DNA of 64,000 nt from Cryptomeria japonica (taxonomy: Eukaryota > Streptophyta > Pinopsida > Cupressales > Cupressaceae). The stretch's first letter is position 1. Every line of letters starts with the position of its first letter. This document shows positions 11,286-21,839 of the stretch, piece by piece. The stretch covers positions 1-64,000 of the forward strand of contig NW_026729275.1 of the NCBI RefSeq assembly GCF_030272615.1, written 5' to 3'. The notes below the pieces were generated by a model, which was given only the letters and a program-made list of their open reading frames with translations, searched no databases and was not told the DNA's origin. The position numbers and the translations under genes were made by a program.

Positions 11286-11985
11286 TTATGATGGGTGTTA
11301 GTTGAAGATTAGGATTAGGGTCACGACTAATATCATAGTCAGGTTTATGCTTAGGATTTTCATTAGGGCTAGATTTAGGGTTATGGTTTATACCACAATT
11401 GGGGTGAGGGTTAGGGTTAGGATTATGAATAGGGTTAGGGTTAGGGTCATAGTTAGGATTATGGATACGGTTAGGGTATACATCATGGGTAGGGTTAGCG
11501 TTAGGGCCAGGGTAAAGGTTAGGGTTAAGGTTTATGGTCAAGGTCAATATCATAGTTAGGGTTGGTTTTAGGTTTAGGGGAATGGTTTGGGTTAGAATTT
11601 ACATCGTCATTAGCATAAGGGTTAGGATTAGGATTAGGATTAGGGCTTAATATTAAGCATCTAGGATTATAATTTAGGGTTAGGATTAGGATTATGGACA
11701 GGGTTGAAGGTTAAGGATACATATAGGTTTTCAATTAAGGATTAGGATTATTGTTAGTGTTAGGGTTTATCGTTATGGTTAAGAGTAGGGTTATGGTTAG
11801 AATTATGAATAGGGTTAAGGTTTATTGTTATGGTTAACAGTAGGGTTATGGTTATAATTATGAATAAGGTTAGGGTTTAGAGTTATAAATAGGATTATGG
11901 TTAGGGTTATGGTTTACACGTGGTTGGGATTAGGGTTAGGGTTAGGGTTAGGGTTTAGATTATAGTTAGGATTAGGGTAATGGTT
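11286..11985 (+). repeat. Degenerate telomere-like (TTAGGG) satellite block 3
   Basis: GGTTAGGG, GATTAGGG and related words, with a clean run of TTAGGG at about 11929-11955. Here the G-rich strand is plus, opposite to blocks 1 and 2. The 6-bp form predominates over the usual plant 7-bp TTTAGGG. The Asn-Pro-rich or Arg-Val-rich reading frames in it are artefacts of the repeat. The block cuts off the retro-ORF pseudogene on its right. Confidence 0.7.
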
Positions 11986-13245
11986 ATTCCTAGGATTATG
12001 GATAGATTGACCTTAGGCATTTTGGTTTCCTCTTTGGCCTCTTTCTGTGCATGTTTTTCTCTTGCCTGCTTCACCTCCTCTCTAGTGCATCCCATCTGCA
12101 CTACCACTTCCTTAGCCATCTTAGTAACATTCCTTTTTCTAATAGGTGCAATGAATTGTTTATGCAATTTGAAGGTCTTTCTCCTTAAATGTTCCAAATA
12201 TTACTTCTTTTGGATCAACTGAATGCTTCAATAGGTGTTGTGCATATTCCTCAAGTGGGATGAAGCAAATAGTTTTCTCATACCTCTCTACAATCTCCTT
12301 AGGGATTCTTTCTCTTTTTTTCATTGCAACTTGTAAATATTTGAAATAACCCCAAAGAGAAGATATTATCATTGTGGAATCTCCTATTCCCCACAATCCC
12401 TCTTTCATTTGTATTTCCACTGGTCTATCATAGGCTCATTGGACCTTTCCTTTTACACCGGGTATCTCATTCAGGAAATATAAGGCCAAGCAAATAAGAA
12501 GAGTCCCATATTTAAAAGTGTTCTTCTTATCTTGCTTAATTTTCTTCAAATTACTCGCCAACTCATTCAGAAGGACTGTATAAAGATCATACCTCGTGTC
12601 ATTCTTTAACATTTGACGTGCATAGTATATGGCAATTCCAGAGATAGAGTTGTGTCTGCTAGACTGGTAAACTTTCTATCTGACCATCATTGATGCAAAA
12701 TTCACATCATGCTCTAGAATGTCATTTATGGTCATCACTCTACTATCAAACATGGAACCAATAGTGGCTATCACTGTGTTATTCGATACTTTCCTCAGAC
12801 CAGGTACTTCACTGGTTTCATTGAGGCATATCACAGCTTGAATTTCCTGCTTGGTGATCTTGTGAGGTCTATCAAGCCATATGAACTAATCATGAACTCG
12901 ATTGACAATATATCGGATCCATTCTTCTTCATTGAACAATGAAAAATGGATGAACTGCGAAAAACCCTTGTCTTGAAGAACCTTATACTCTGGTTTGAGG
13001 ATTCCCAAAGTGTTCAAAAAATGTTTGTTATACAGGTTCAACATGTCAACATTACCAGGCTCCTCAAGATCACAATGGATGTATTCCCTACTACCCTCAT
13101 TGTGAAGGATGTTATGGGGTACAGAAGAAAAAGCACCTTCTGGATCATCTTCAATAGACTTGAAAGGGTGTTCCTTGAAAACAGGTCTGGCTCTATCCTT
13201 AATTTCAACAACCAATGGGGTAGAAATACCAGAAGTTGAATCCAT
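11985..13245 (-). pseudogene. Unrecognised retroelement ORF, downstream of CCHC gag-like pseudogene
   Basis: One minus-strand frame runs from ATG 13245 to about 12160 with only three internal stops (around 12886, 12680 and 12440), then continues in another frame to about 11990. The N-terminus is MDSTSGISTP; the rest is a mixed, globular-looking protein of about 410 codons ending in a basic segment (EHLRRKTFKLHK, then a KMAKEVVVQMGCTREEV region at about 12120-12070). That last region resembles the RVRKEVEQCVEDMGITKEA segment near 58160, so both loci probably belong to one retroelement family. No protease, RT, integrase or RNase H motif is visible. Function unknown. It ends abruptly in telomere-like repeat. 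Confidence 0.55.
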
Positions 13246-13650
13246 TTTGAACTTAGAGTTTATGGAAATAGATAGTCTAAAATAGATAAATACCTTGATT
13301 CATAACCGAGCGCTGAAATTATCTTTAGGATCTCTCAAATTACTATTGAGATCGCCAAATTACTTTTCTCTTCTTCTTTGCATTATTCTCTTGATCTCAT
13401 TGTGACAAATGAAACTTTGAAATCCCCGTTTAACTTTTAAAAACATAATTCTTCATTGAAATAAATACTACAACCGGTTAGCTTGATTTTCATAGAGTTG
13501 CTTATCGAAGTATCAAATCATCTCTGAAACTTCTAGATAACATCTGCGTATATAATTGAAGCCTTATGCAACCTTCCAGAATTGATTGCAGATCACCGAA
13601 GAGGGGGTTCTAATTATCAGTATGAAAAGTTCCCCCTAAGGCATTAAGCC

Positions 13651-14839
13651 CTAGTTACCAGATGAAGATCCTGCAATGGATTCAGGTGGATATCCATTAT
13701 CTATTTTAAATTCATCTTTTCTAACACACATATTCTCATGTTTGTCTCTAATTTCTTCTACTTTTATCTTTCCCTTCTCATCTGATTTTTTCTTCTCTAT
13801 CGAAGCACTATTCTTTCTTATGCAGTACTTAGCAATGTGACTGATTTTATTGCATGCACGACAAACAACATTTTGCACAGCTCTAAAGTTCATCCATTTT
13901 GGTCTCATCCTGCACTGGTTAGAGATATGTCCAAACATCCCACAAGCATGGCACCTCTTTTGTTAGAAGTTATTCATTGCTTCTCTACACATATTTGACT
14001 TGTGACTATAATTATTGCATATGAAACACTAACCAGTAAAGATAGGACCATTATACATGTTGTTCATTCCATTGTTCATCCTACTTTTACATTGATTCGT
14101 CATATGACCAGATTTATTGCAATTAAAGCATCTACCATTGAATTTATGAGCATTTGGTTGTCTTACTGAAGGATTCTTTCTCTTCTTCTAATTGGGTTTT
14201 GCATTTCTTTGTCTAGATTCAAAGGATTCACCTTTCTCAAATCTAATTCCTCGCATGTCCTTTCCATGTCTCTATCTTTCCAGCATCTCATCAAGACTTG
14301 CTGAGCTAGATTTGAATTTGTCTTTATAATAATTAGCAATAGAAAGTTCATCCCTTAAGGTAGCAATATGTCTTTCAAGTTCTTGACCATTATTCCTTGA
14401 CTGTGTAAACCCAAGATTTAACTAATCATTCTCATAGATAAGCCTGAAGCATTCATTATCTCTTTCCTTCAATGATTGTGTCTAATTTTCTTCATTTTTC
14501 TTTTGGTCCTCAATCTCCTTAGTCAACCTCATCACAATGGATTGCATCTCATTCTTCAATGCAACATTCTCTCTCTCAAGCTTGTCAACTTCATCAACTT
14601 TACCTTAATTTTCCATGATTTGGTCTTCTTTCTCCTTTAGCCTATCCATCAATTATTTCCTTTTGTCTCTTGAAGTTATCACTTGATCCTTCAAGTCATT
14701 AATGAAATCATCATTAGCATTGAAATTTTTCTTCAAAGAACTAATCTCATTTCTTGTTGCATCAAGATCCCCAAGTGCCACACTGAGTTGTCTTTGAAAA
14801 CCGAAATCCATTGATTCAATCTCCCGGACCTTCCTCAAG
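13651..14839 (-). pseudogene. Gag-like pseudogene with four CCHC zinc knuckles
   Basis: Minus strand, interrupted by stops. The upstream part (14839-14200) is Lys/Glu/Leu-rich coiled coil, like the region before the knuckles in plant Ty1-copia Gag. Four CX2CX4HX4C knuckles follow: 14130-14089 (CFNCNKSGHMTNQC), 14028-13987 (CFICNNYSHKSNMC), 13953-13912 (CHACGMFGHISNQC) and 13863-13822 (CRACNKISHIAKYC). All four are complete in their Cys/His residues even though stop codons separate some of them. These bind nucleic acid in Gag proteins. No pol domains follow. The 5' end is cut by the 1.27-kb repeat at 14840. Confidence 0.7.
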
Positions 14840-16114
14840 AATATTATTTTAAACCCATAGAACATTAATCATGATCTATGACACATCTAACACTTCTAAC
14901 ATATTATTTTCATCTTAATGTATCAATGCAAATATTCCCAAGTTAATAATCCTAGTATCCTAAACATTCCACACCCCTTTAGAATATAGCTGAAACCATT
15001 TCCCTATAAAAAGAATCACATAATCCTCATTACATTACATATTACATCTCATACAAGGAGTGCATTACAAATATGAATTATGTGCCTCAAATAGGAGATC
15101 ATGTTATACACTAAATACATGAATAATATCCAAATTACATATTAAAATAAAATTTCTTGAACATATAAAATAGATCACATCTGCTTTAGGAGTCCATAGT
15201 GCAAGAACTAAAGAGAAGTAGAAGCATCCTCAATCACACACACAAAGATCTATCAAAGAAATCTTAAAGGAAGAAGGAATCAAACAACCCGACCATGTTG
15301 AACAAAAAGGGTCCACCCCACATGCTTTAGAGAATGACATAAGGCCCCACACACTCTAGACTTAGGTTGACACCTATAATCCAAGGAAATATAAAACATA
15401 GGAAAAATAGCAACAAATTGAAGACTAACAACATAAGGCATAGGCTTAACCACATTTCACAGATTCACTAGAGGCTTCCAAAAACAACAAGGACTAAGGC
15501 TATAGGACATGCATAGGGAAGAGTGTCATCACATGCCATCAACAATGGTCATCCTAATAGTCTCTCACTAGACCTCGACGCCCAAGTGACACCCATCTAG
15601 AACCAACTCAACCCTTGGCAAAAACAAGGGAGTACAACTTTATGCCAACATGGCCTTCCCAAATTCATCCTGAGCCTGAACTAGCACTCTTGACCATGAG
15701 TGGTGAATCATTATTAGCTTGTTAATGTGAAAACTACCCAACCCCTAAATTAATTAATTCAGATTATCACTTAATTAAAACAAGTTCCAATGAGATCTCT
15801 TGGTAGCCACTTTGGGCCTCAACACCCACTTGGAAGCCACTCCTCCTATCATGTTCCTAGAACATAGGGATCAATCATAGATACAAAGATCTCATAAAAT
15901 GTACATGAAACATCATCACATGGGTTCTGTATCAAAAACTGAACCACATTCACAAATCTGTTCCATAACACATTATTCAAATAGATCTCATGCAACATCT
16001 AGTTGTCCAACTGATATAACAAAAAGTTTGAATAACAAGAAGGAAGATTTATCACATAAAATCCTCTTATTCCATCGAAATAGCCTTTGGGAAAAATACC
16101 ACAACAAATCACAA
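14840..16114. repeat. 1.27-kb dispersed repeat, copy 2
   Basis: Direct-orientation partner of 2079-3352. It abuts the gag-like pseudogene at its left edge; no target duplication is apparent (CTCAAG on the left, AGCATG on the right). Confidence 0.75.
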
Positions 16115-16824
16115 ACAGCATGAAATGAGCCGCAATATAAAACTGCGTAACTAACTAAATTTCCTGGGCATTCTTCGCATATGCAATTTTATTAGTAAAC
16201 AAAATTATAACTGCCTCGGTATATAGCAATGTAAAATGCAGTGCTATATAGATGGTAGGGAGCAGTTTGAATGAACAAGGATAGGTCAATTGGATTATGA
16301 GATAAGGTAAGTATTTGCGATCATTGTTTGACAAAATGTCTCAAAGTAAAATGAGGTCTCATGGAATGCCTTGTTTGTAGCGTATGTTCGACAATTTGTT
16401 AAAAGGATGTTATTCAGATGCGGGAGCGGATGGTTTAAATTTCAATATTGTTTTAGAGGCGTAATTGTGCAGCAGGAGTAGACTTTGATATTTCGGATTA
16501 GGTTCTGACATCTACCGTCCTGCTCCCCAAACAACAAAGATATATTTTAACCTATCAAGGTCAAGTTTTGATGGAGATTAAATTTAGTTGAATAATAATT
16601 ATTGTTTAAAATAGTATTACAAAAGATACGCAGGAGAGATATACGCAATAAAAAGCTATACTGCATTCAACAAGAAGAAAAGTATATTAAAACAATAAAT
16701 GCTTATATATCACATGACATGTTTTCAAAAAACATATAATGTCAATGAACTAAACGATTCCCTAGAATAACTAGCTAGAAGATCATATATATTTGGAAAA
16801 AAATCGAGCCAAATGGGAATATAA
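16115..16824. other. Intergenic, 3' flank of the SKP1-like gene
   Basis: AT-rich sequence between the 1.27-kb repeat and the SKP1-like stop codon. It probably includes the 3' UTR of that gene. I see no other gene. Confidence 0.4.
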
Positions 16825-17310
16825 TTATGCGTAGGTCCACTTCGTCTCTTGCATGATTGCCTCCTCTTCCTGTTCACTGAAATCATTCTCTATCTTAAAT
16901 ATCTGGCGCAATTCTTCCACACTTTTGTCTTTCAATAAATCTGCCCCTGCCTTCAATAACAAACAAAAAAGATCTTCGATTTCTAGAAAATTCGCAGCCA
17001 AAAGAATGTGGCAGAAGGTCACCTGATTTTTATCCGCAGAAAGAGCCTTTTCAGCGAATTCATTATTCTGGTATAGTGCATGAGCATGGAATTTACAGTA
17101 GTCTAATACCATCTCCAGCACTTTGCCGCTTTTGATGTTACGACAAGGAATAGGAAACCTTAGAGGCTCCATTCCTGTGTCTTTCTCTATAAAATTCTTT
17201 ACGACCTCTGATTCCATTGCAACCACTTTTTCCACTTCGAAATCTTCATACACTTCCTCATCTCTCAACAGCCTGAATGTCACTGTATTCGCCGCCATTT
17301 TATTCTCCAT
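16825..17310 (-). CDS. SKP1-like protein (SCF ubiquitin ligase adaptor)
   Basis: Intact single-exon ORF of 161 residues, the normal length for plant SKP1/ASK proteins. SKP1 links cullin-1 to F-box proteins in SCF ubiquitin ligases in nucleus and cytosol. The N-terminal POZ-like half runs about residues 8-80 (VTFRLLRDEEVYEDFEVEK, then VAMESEVVKNFIE). The C-terminal Skp1 domain includes AANFLEIEDL (105-114) and VEELRQIFKIENDFS with a following Glu run (131-150), ending in a Trp-containing tail (W158) that matches the F-box-binding helices. It is divergent: family members usually read AANYLNIKSLLDL and end QWAFE. Two start codons are possible (17310 or 17298, MAAN). A TATA-like TTTAAAATAG lies near 17425 on the minus strand. 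A truncated paralogue with a homologous 5' leader lies at 47648-47790. Confidence 0.85.
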   Translation of the reverse strand: MENKMAANTVTFRLLRDEEVYEDFEVEKVVAMESEVVKNFIEKDTGMEPLRFPIPCRNIKSGKVLEMVLDYCKFHAHALYQNNEFAEKALSADKNQVTFCHILLAANFLEIEDLFCLLLKAGADLLKDKSVEELRQIFKIENDFSEQEEEAIMQETKWTYA

Positions 17311-17760
17311 GAAATTAAATACTACTATTGAAATAATCGAACTGTAAAAAAGTTTTCAAAGATGAGAATTTCGAAAGGAAATGTATTTGTATAATGTATT
17401 GAATGGGGAACATCTGGTTCCTATTTTAAAGCCTCCCCTTGCAATATTTTAATGTGTGCGACTTTTGGGTTAATTTTATTGTTGGAGTTCGTTAATAATA
17501 GTATATAGTGCTATTATTATTGTTTTATTTATTTTAATAATGATTTTGCTTAATTTATTATTTAGATTTAATAACACAATATAAAAATAATTCAATTGTA
17601 AGAAAATTAAATAGCTAAAACAATTGTAGAAGGAGGGGAGTCCTTATCATTACATTTCCCCAAAGTTTGAATGGAAGTAGGATTAGAATCAACTACATTT
17701 CCCTAAAGCTTCAATGGAAGTAACACTACTACCAACTAACTTCAAGTCAATGAGGGAATG

Positions 17761-17964
17761 GCTTAAATCACACACACTAAGCTTATATTTCTAGGCTTAA
17801 AAGTGTTAAATACTCAGAGTTGACTGACATCTTCTAGGCTTAATATGTTGCTTAATGTATGTTGTCACACTAAGAATACACTTCTATGCTTAAAAGTGTT
17901 AAACACTTAGAGTTGACTAACAACCTTTAGGCTTTAATTTGTTGCTTAGTGTGTGTGGCTTAAG
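17761..17964. mobile_element. MITE-like foldback with CACACACACTAAGC ends
   Basis: Terminal inverted repeats of about 21 bp: the left end at 17761-17782 contains CACACACACTAAGC and the right end at 17944-17964 contains its complement GCTTAGTGTGTGTG. Inside, two direct subrepeats of about 75-90 bp start at 17791 and 17884 (both with GCTTAAAAGTGTTAAA-AC). It lies about 400 bp upstream of the SKP1-like gene. No ORF. A target duplication could not be assigned. Confidence 0.5.
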
Positions 17965-18929
17965 ATTGGTTGTCAATGAGCACATAATGTTATATACGAG
18001 TATCGTCAAAATATTATTGAGCACACGTCATCATGCTGATGGGAAGAGAAAAAATATAGTTGTGAAGGCTAGGGCCAATGATTACAACATTTTTTTTTTG
18101 TTAGGGTTGAGTGCTACAAAAATAAAAAATATAGTATCTTTCCATAGATTGGTTATGATCTCCCTAGCATCATCAAGGAGGCCAGTATGAGGGATCAAAG
18201 AATTTGAAAATAAGTAAAGGAGCATTGCTCCAATAATGCAAACTTATAAATAAACAGACCTTCTCAAGTATAACTATATTTTATTTCATTTGACTTTGTA
18301 TAAGCACATTAGAGAAATAGTGTATACAAATAAGTGAACATAAAAGATGTATCCTATAAAATATTACTTTTATCTTTGTTTGAAAACATTTTTTTTCAGC
18401 TAAGTTTATAAGGGAACCAAGCATAAGTCATGGCATTATAAAATCAATTAATTTGATTTTAAATAAGTGTTTATTATTTAAATCATCTTATAATTTAAAT
18501 AATAAAATGTACAATGATATTTGATTTGCTAATGACTTTATATCTTCAATAAAAATTTATTTTTATGCATTTTTTTATTTTATTCCCAAAGGCATGAAAT
18601 TGCATTGTGAAACATAAGTTCGTATTTGTTGATTAACTTGTTTGGCTCGTGGAGAATAAGGTAAACAAATTAAAATTAAAAATCTCACCAAAGCTATATA
18701 TTCCTCACTATTCCACAAGGAAATTAGGGTTTGGTGACGAATGGGCACAGGATAGCAGGAAGAAGTTAGGGTTTTGTATTTGATGGCTTTCTTCTACCCA
18801 GCGATCTTGTTCTCTGATTAGCCTTGTTTTAAACACCATGTTTGCATACTGAAGGTGCTACTTGTAACGGAGTGATTCTTATAGAGAAGAGAGCATTGCC
18901 AGGAACGATAAGGGGTGGGATAGAACAGG

Positions 18930-19275
18930 CGCATTCCATTTTTTCTCTTTTATCGTCGGTGTTTCTCTTGGGCATGTGTATAATAAAGTACCTAGTGGGC
19001 TCTACTCCATTTCCTAGATCAAGAAAAATTCAGCAATAAGGATGAATTTATGGGGAGATACAAGAACTTGAGCTGGGTGGTTGAGAATGCAATCGCTAAT
19101 TTACAAAAAGAACTATGGCCTCATATTCTCCGAACAGTCATCAAAGATGCTGAGAAGTCTTTAGCCCGTAAAATTGAAAGAATTTTGCGAGTTGAGATGT
19201 CTCCTCTCTAGAAACAGTATTATAAATGGATTTTGGAGTGGCTTGCAATTCCCCCGATTTTCTTATATCCTATCA
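18930..19275 (+). pseudogene. Unidentified coding-like fragment
   Basis: Plus-strand translation gives a short hydrophobic segment (FSFIVGVSLGHVYNK, about 18940-18985). After a frame change near 19050 comes a good-looking soluble stretch (LSWVVENAIANLQKELWPHI at about 19065-19125, then KDAEKSLARKIERILRVEM) up to a stop at 19208. Coding potential continues some 60 bases beyond the stop. The pattern of one membrane anchor followed by a WLN-x-x-x-KLWP-like stretch recalls the start of the SMP domain of plant synaptotagmins, but the match is weak and I do not assign it. Confidence 0.25.
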
Positions 19276-19329
19276 AGACAATTTACTCTATTAATGTAAA
19301 GAAGAATTTGAATTATTTGGTAAAACGAA

Positions 19330-21660
19330 GGGCATTTTACAGAAAAAGTTTTCTGCTTTTTTAGCGCTACTTAATGCGTTTTCCTTCTATTTTTGTTGAT
19401 TTCTCAGGCTCAAAGTAATGTGCTTGATGGCTTATTATTTATGGTTTTTGAAATCAGGTGTGGGAACAAGCCTTTGGAGTATTATTTATGGTTTTTGTTT
19501 GTAGATTAATACCGAGTGTTGAAAGTTGAGTATGTTTGGGCTTGAAGGTTTTCAATGTGTGTTGGTTTCATTTTACAAAATACACATATGCTATAAGGGT
19601 ATAAAATACACGTGTTGGTTTCATTTGATGAAAGTTTCAAAGGAACAAGGAAATGTGATAGAGGGGTTTGTGCTTACTTGGCATTTGTGTCTAAAGATAT
19701 CTCTTATTGTTGCAGGGGCACTGTGATCTGTCTATCATTAAATGTGATTTGAAATCATTAAATGCTTTCCTTGATGCACTCTAAAATGTTAAACATTTAG
19801 ATTCTGTGTTGTAGTAACAGTTGGAGGAGTTGTGGAGAGTGATGTGTTCATTGTTGGTTTTTAAAATGTGTATGATAGAATGTTGTTTTTTTAAGGAGAT
19901 ATCATTTTGACCAATGAGCATAAAAGGGAAATATAGGATATATATTTTCACCGAGATGTAAAATGGTTTCATATAATTATCAAAAAGAGTAAAATAGTTA
20001 TTTTATGAAAGAGGAGTAAAGTATTTAATTGCAAAATAAAGTGCAACAACAAAGTAAATGGTTTCACTTAATATTTTATAGGAGATGGTAAATGGAAGGA
20101 ATTAAAAACTTTGTGAAAATGATATATAAATGGACTAAATATTTTTACATTTAAAAAGACAAGATGCAAATGCAAAGGAAATTTAATTCACTTAAGTGAA
20201 TAATATTTCAAGGAGGATAATTACTTGAGGCAACATTGAAATAATTTAACAAGAGAATTAAAGGTACAAGCGTTATGTTGCAATCATATATTTTCACTCG
20301 AGTGAAATTGTGTCCATGAGAGGTCCTAAGTGGGGACAACCTGGAAATTCAGTTGTTGGCATGTGGGTTGAATCATGGAAATTGTTATACACAAATATGA
20401 AATGTTGTGTATAAACATTAGTTCAAGGTATTATTATTGTCAAATGATATTTCTTCTAATGTGAAAAAATATTTCATGGGAAAGAAAAGGAAAAAGTTAT
20501 CTTGTTGAAAACAAAATAAAGAATTTGCAAATTGGAAGTTGAATTTAAAAGAGGGGAAATATTTGTGAAGATCAAACAAAGGGAAGGGAACAAGTGTCAG
20601 CAATAGATTGCGAGGTAAAATAGAGAGGATGCTGAAAATAGGTTTTGGAAAGAATGTGTAGATTGTAAATGCGTTCTCTCATGGAAATACCAATCAGATT
20701 ATGAAGTATTTTTTATAATATCATTAAATTGTCTTCAAGATGTGCATTTTGAATCATATGAACTCCAATACCAAAGACATTTAAAGTTGTCATTGTGTCT
20801 TCTTTGTAATTGTATTATTTGTTCATTGCTCTTTTCAAGTAAAAAATAATATGTTTTGATTTAATAATTGTGTTCTTGAGTGAATGATATGGATTAATAA
20901 CTAGAACTAAACGATTGCAAAAGAAAATTTGTTAATGTAATTCATTAACATAATAAAATCTATTTATTAGGTTTGAGTCATTGTTAATGTAATTCATATT
21001 ACCCTTTCCCCAAAATTATTATATGAGTTTGGGAAATGGTGCATGATTGTCCAGAACTATTGAGTTCCTTTTCAAGATTGAACTATTGAGTTCCTTTTCA
21101 AGATTGCCAGTATACTGCTCGGCTTCATGGTTGCTTGGAGAAGAACCTATATCTAGGAGGAAGGGCTTTTGGGTAGAAAAGACATTGGTATTACGACCAA
21201 TGGTGACATAGTTGAAGGCAACTCTTGGGGGAATGATTGCCTGGTAAGAATCTTGATTTTCATGTTCATTTTCATGTGTTGTTTAGTTGATTGTAGGTCT
21301 TTGGTTCAATCGATATTTTTCTCCTCTGGTTGTTTTCTCCTAGCTTTTTAGCATCTCGGCCAGCGTGGCTAGCTTCTTTTTTTTTGTATTTTCTATTGGA
21401 GCAATTGTAGGGGTTTTTCTTACTTTTTTATTAATACAAGGGTGTTGCCACTTTGCAGTTATTAATCTATTAAAAAAACAAAAACTTAATTTAATAAATT
21501 AATTAATGAAATTTTAATTTATAATTTTTTTTAATAATAAAATTAGATTTATTAAATTTAAAATATTATTTTATATATATATTTTTTAAAGAATTAATAA
21601 AAACTATTAGAGATAAATTAATAAATGTTTATTAATTTTGTTTCTTACATGTTGCAGCGC
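19330..21660. other. AT-rich intergenic, no gene seen
   Basis: No supported gene. A perfect 26-bp tandem duplication lies at 21056-21107 (GAACTATTGAGTTCC unit). A T-rich tail near 21370-21480 has the look of a retroposon 3' end. Confidence 0.4.
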
Positions 21661-21668
21661 TGGATGCT

Positions 21669-21838
21669 ACTAACTTATATATATTAAATTATATGCATAA
21701 AGTAAGCCAATAGATATGGAGGCTTTAATTTTTTATTTATTCCACTTAAATAATATAGTTTTTATTTAACAAAAACCATTAAAGCCTTGATATCTCTCCA
21801 TTTACTTTGTATGTATGTATGTATGTATATAAGCTAGT
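21669..21838. mobile_element. Foldback (MITE-like) element with 61-bp inverted arms
   Basis: Left arm 21669-21729 (ACTAACTTATATA ... GAGGCTTTAAT) is the inverse of right arm 21778-21838 (ATTAAAGCC ... TATATAAGCTAGT), with moderate mismatch and a 48-bp AT-rich spacer. The right arm contains a (GTAT)n microsatellite at about 21809-21828. A half copy lies at 8775-8875. Confidence 0.6.
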
Positions 21839-21839
21839 T

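Noticed and set aside
11275-11559. Asn-Pro-rich and Arg-Val-rich open frames on opposite strands
   Set aside because: Direct translations of the TTAGGG/CCCTAA-type repeat, not genes.
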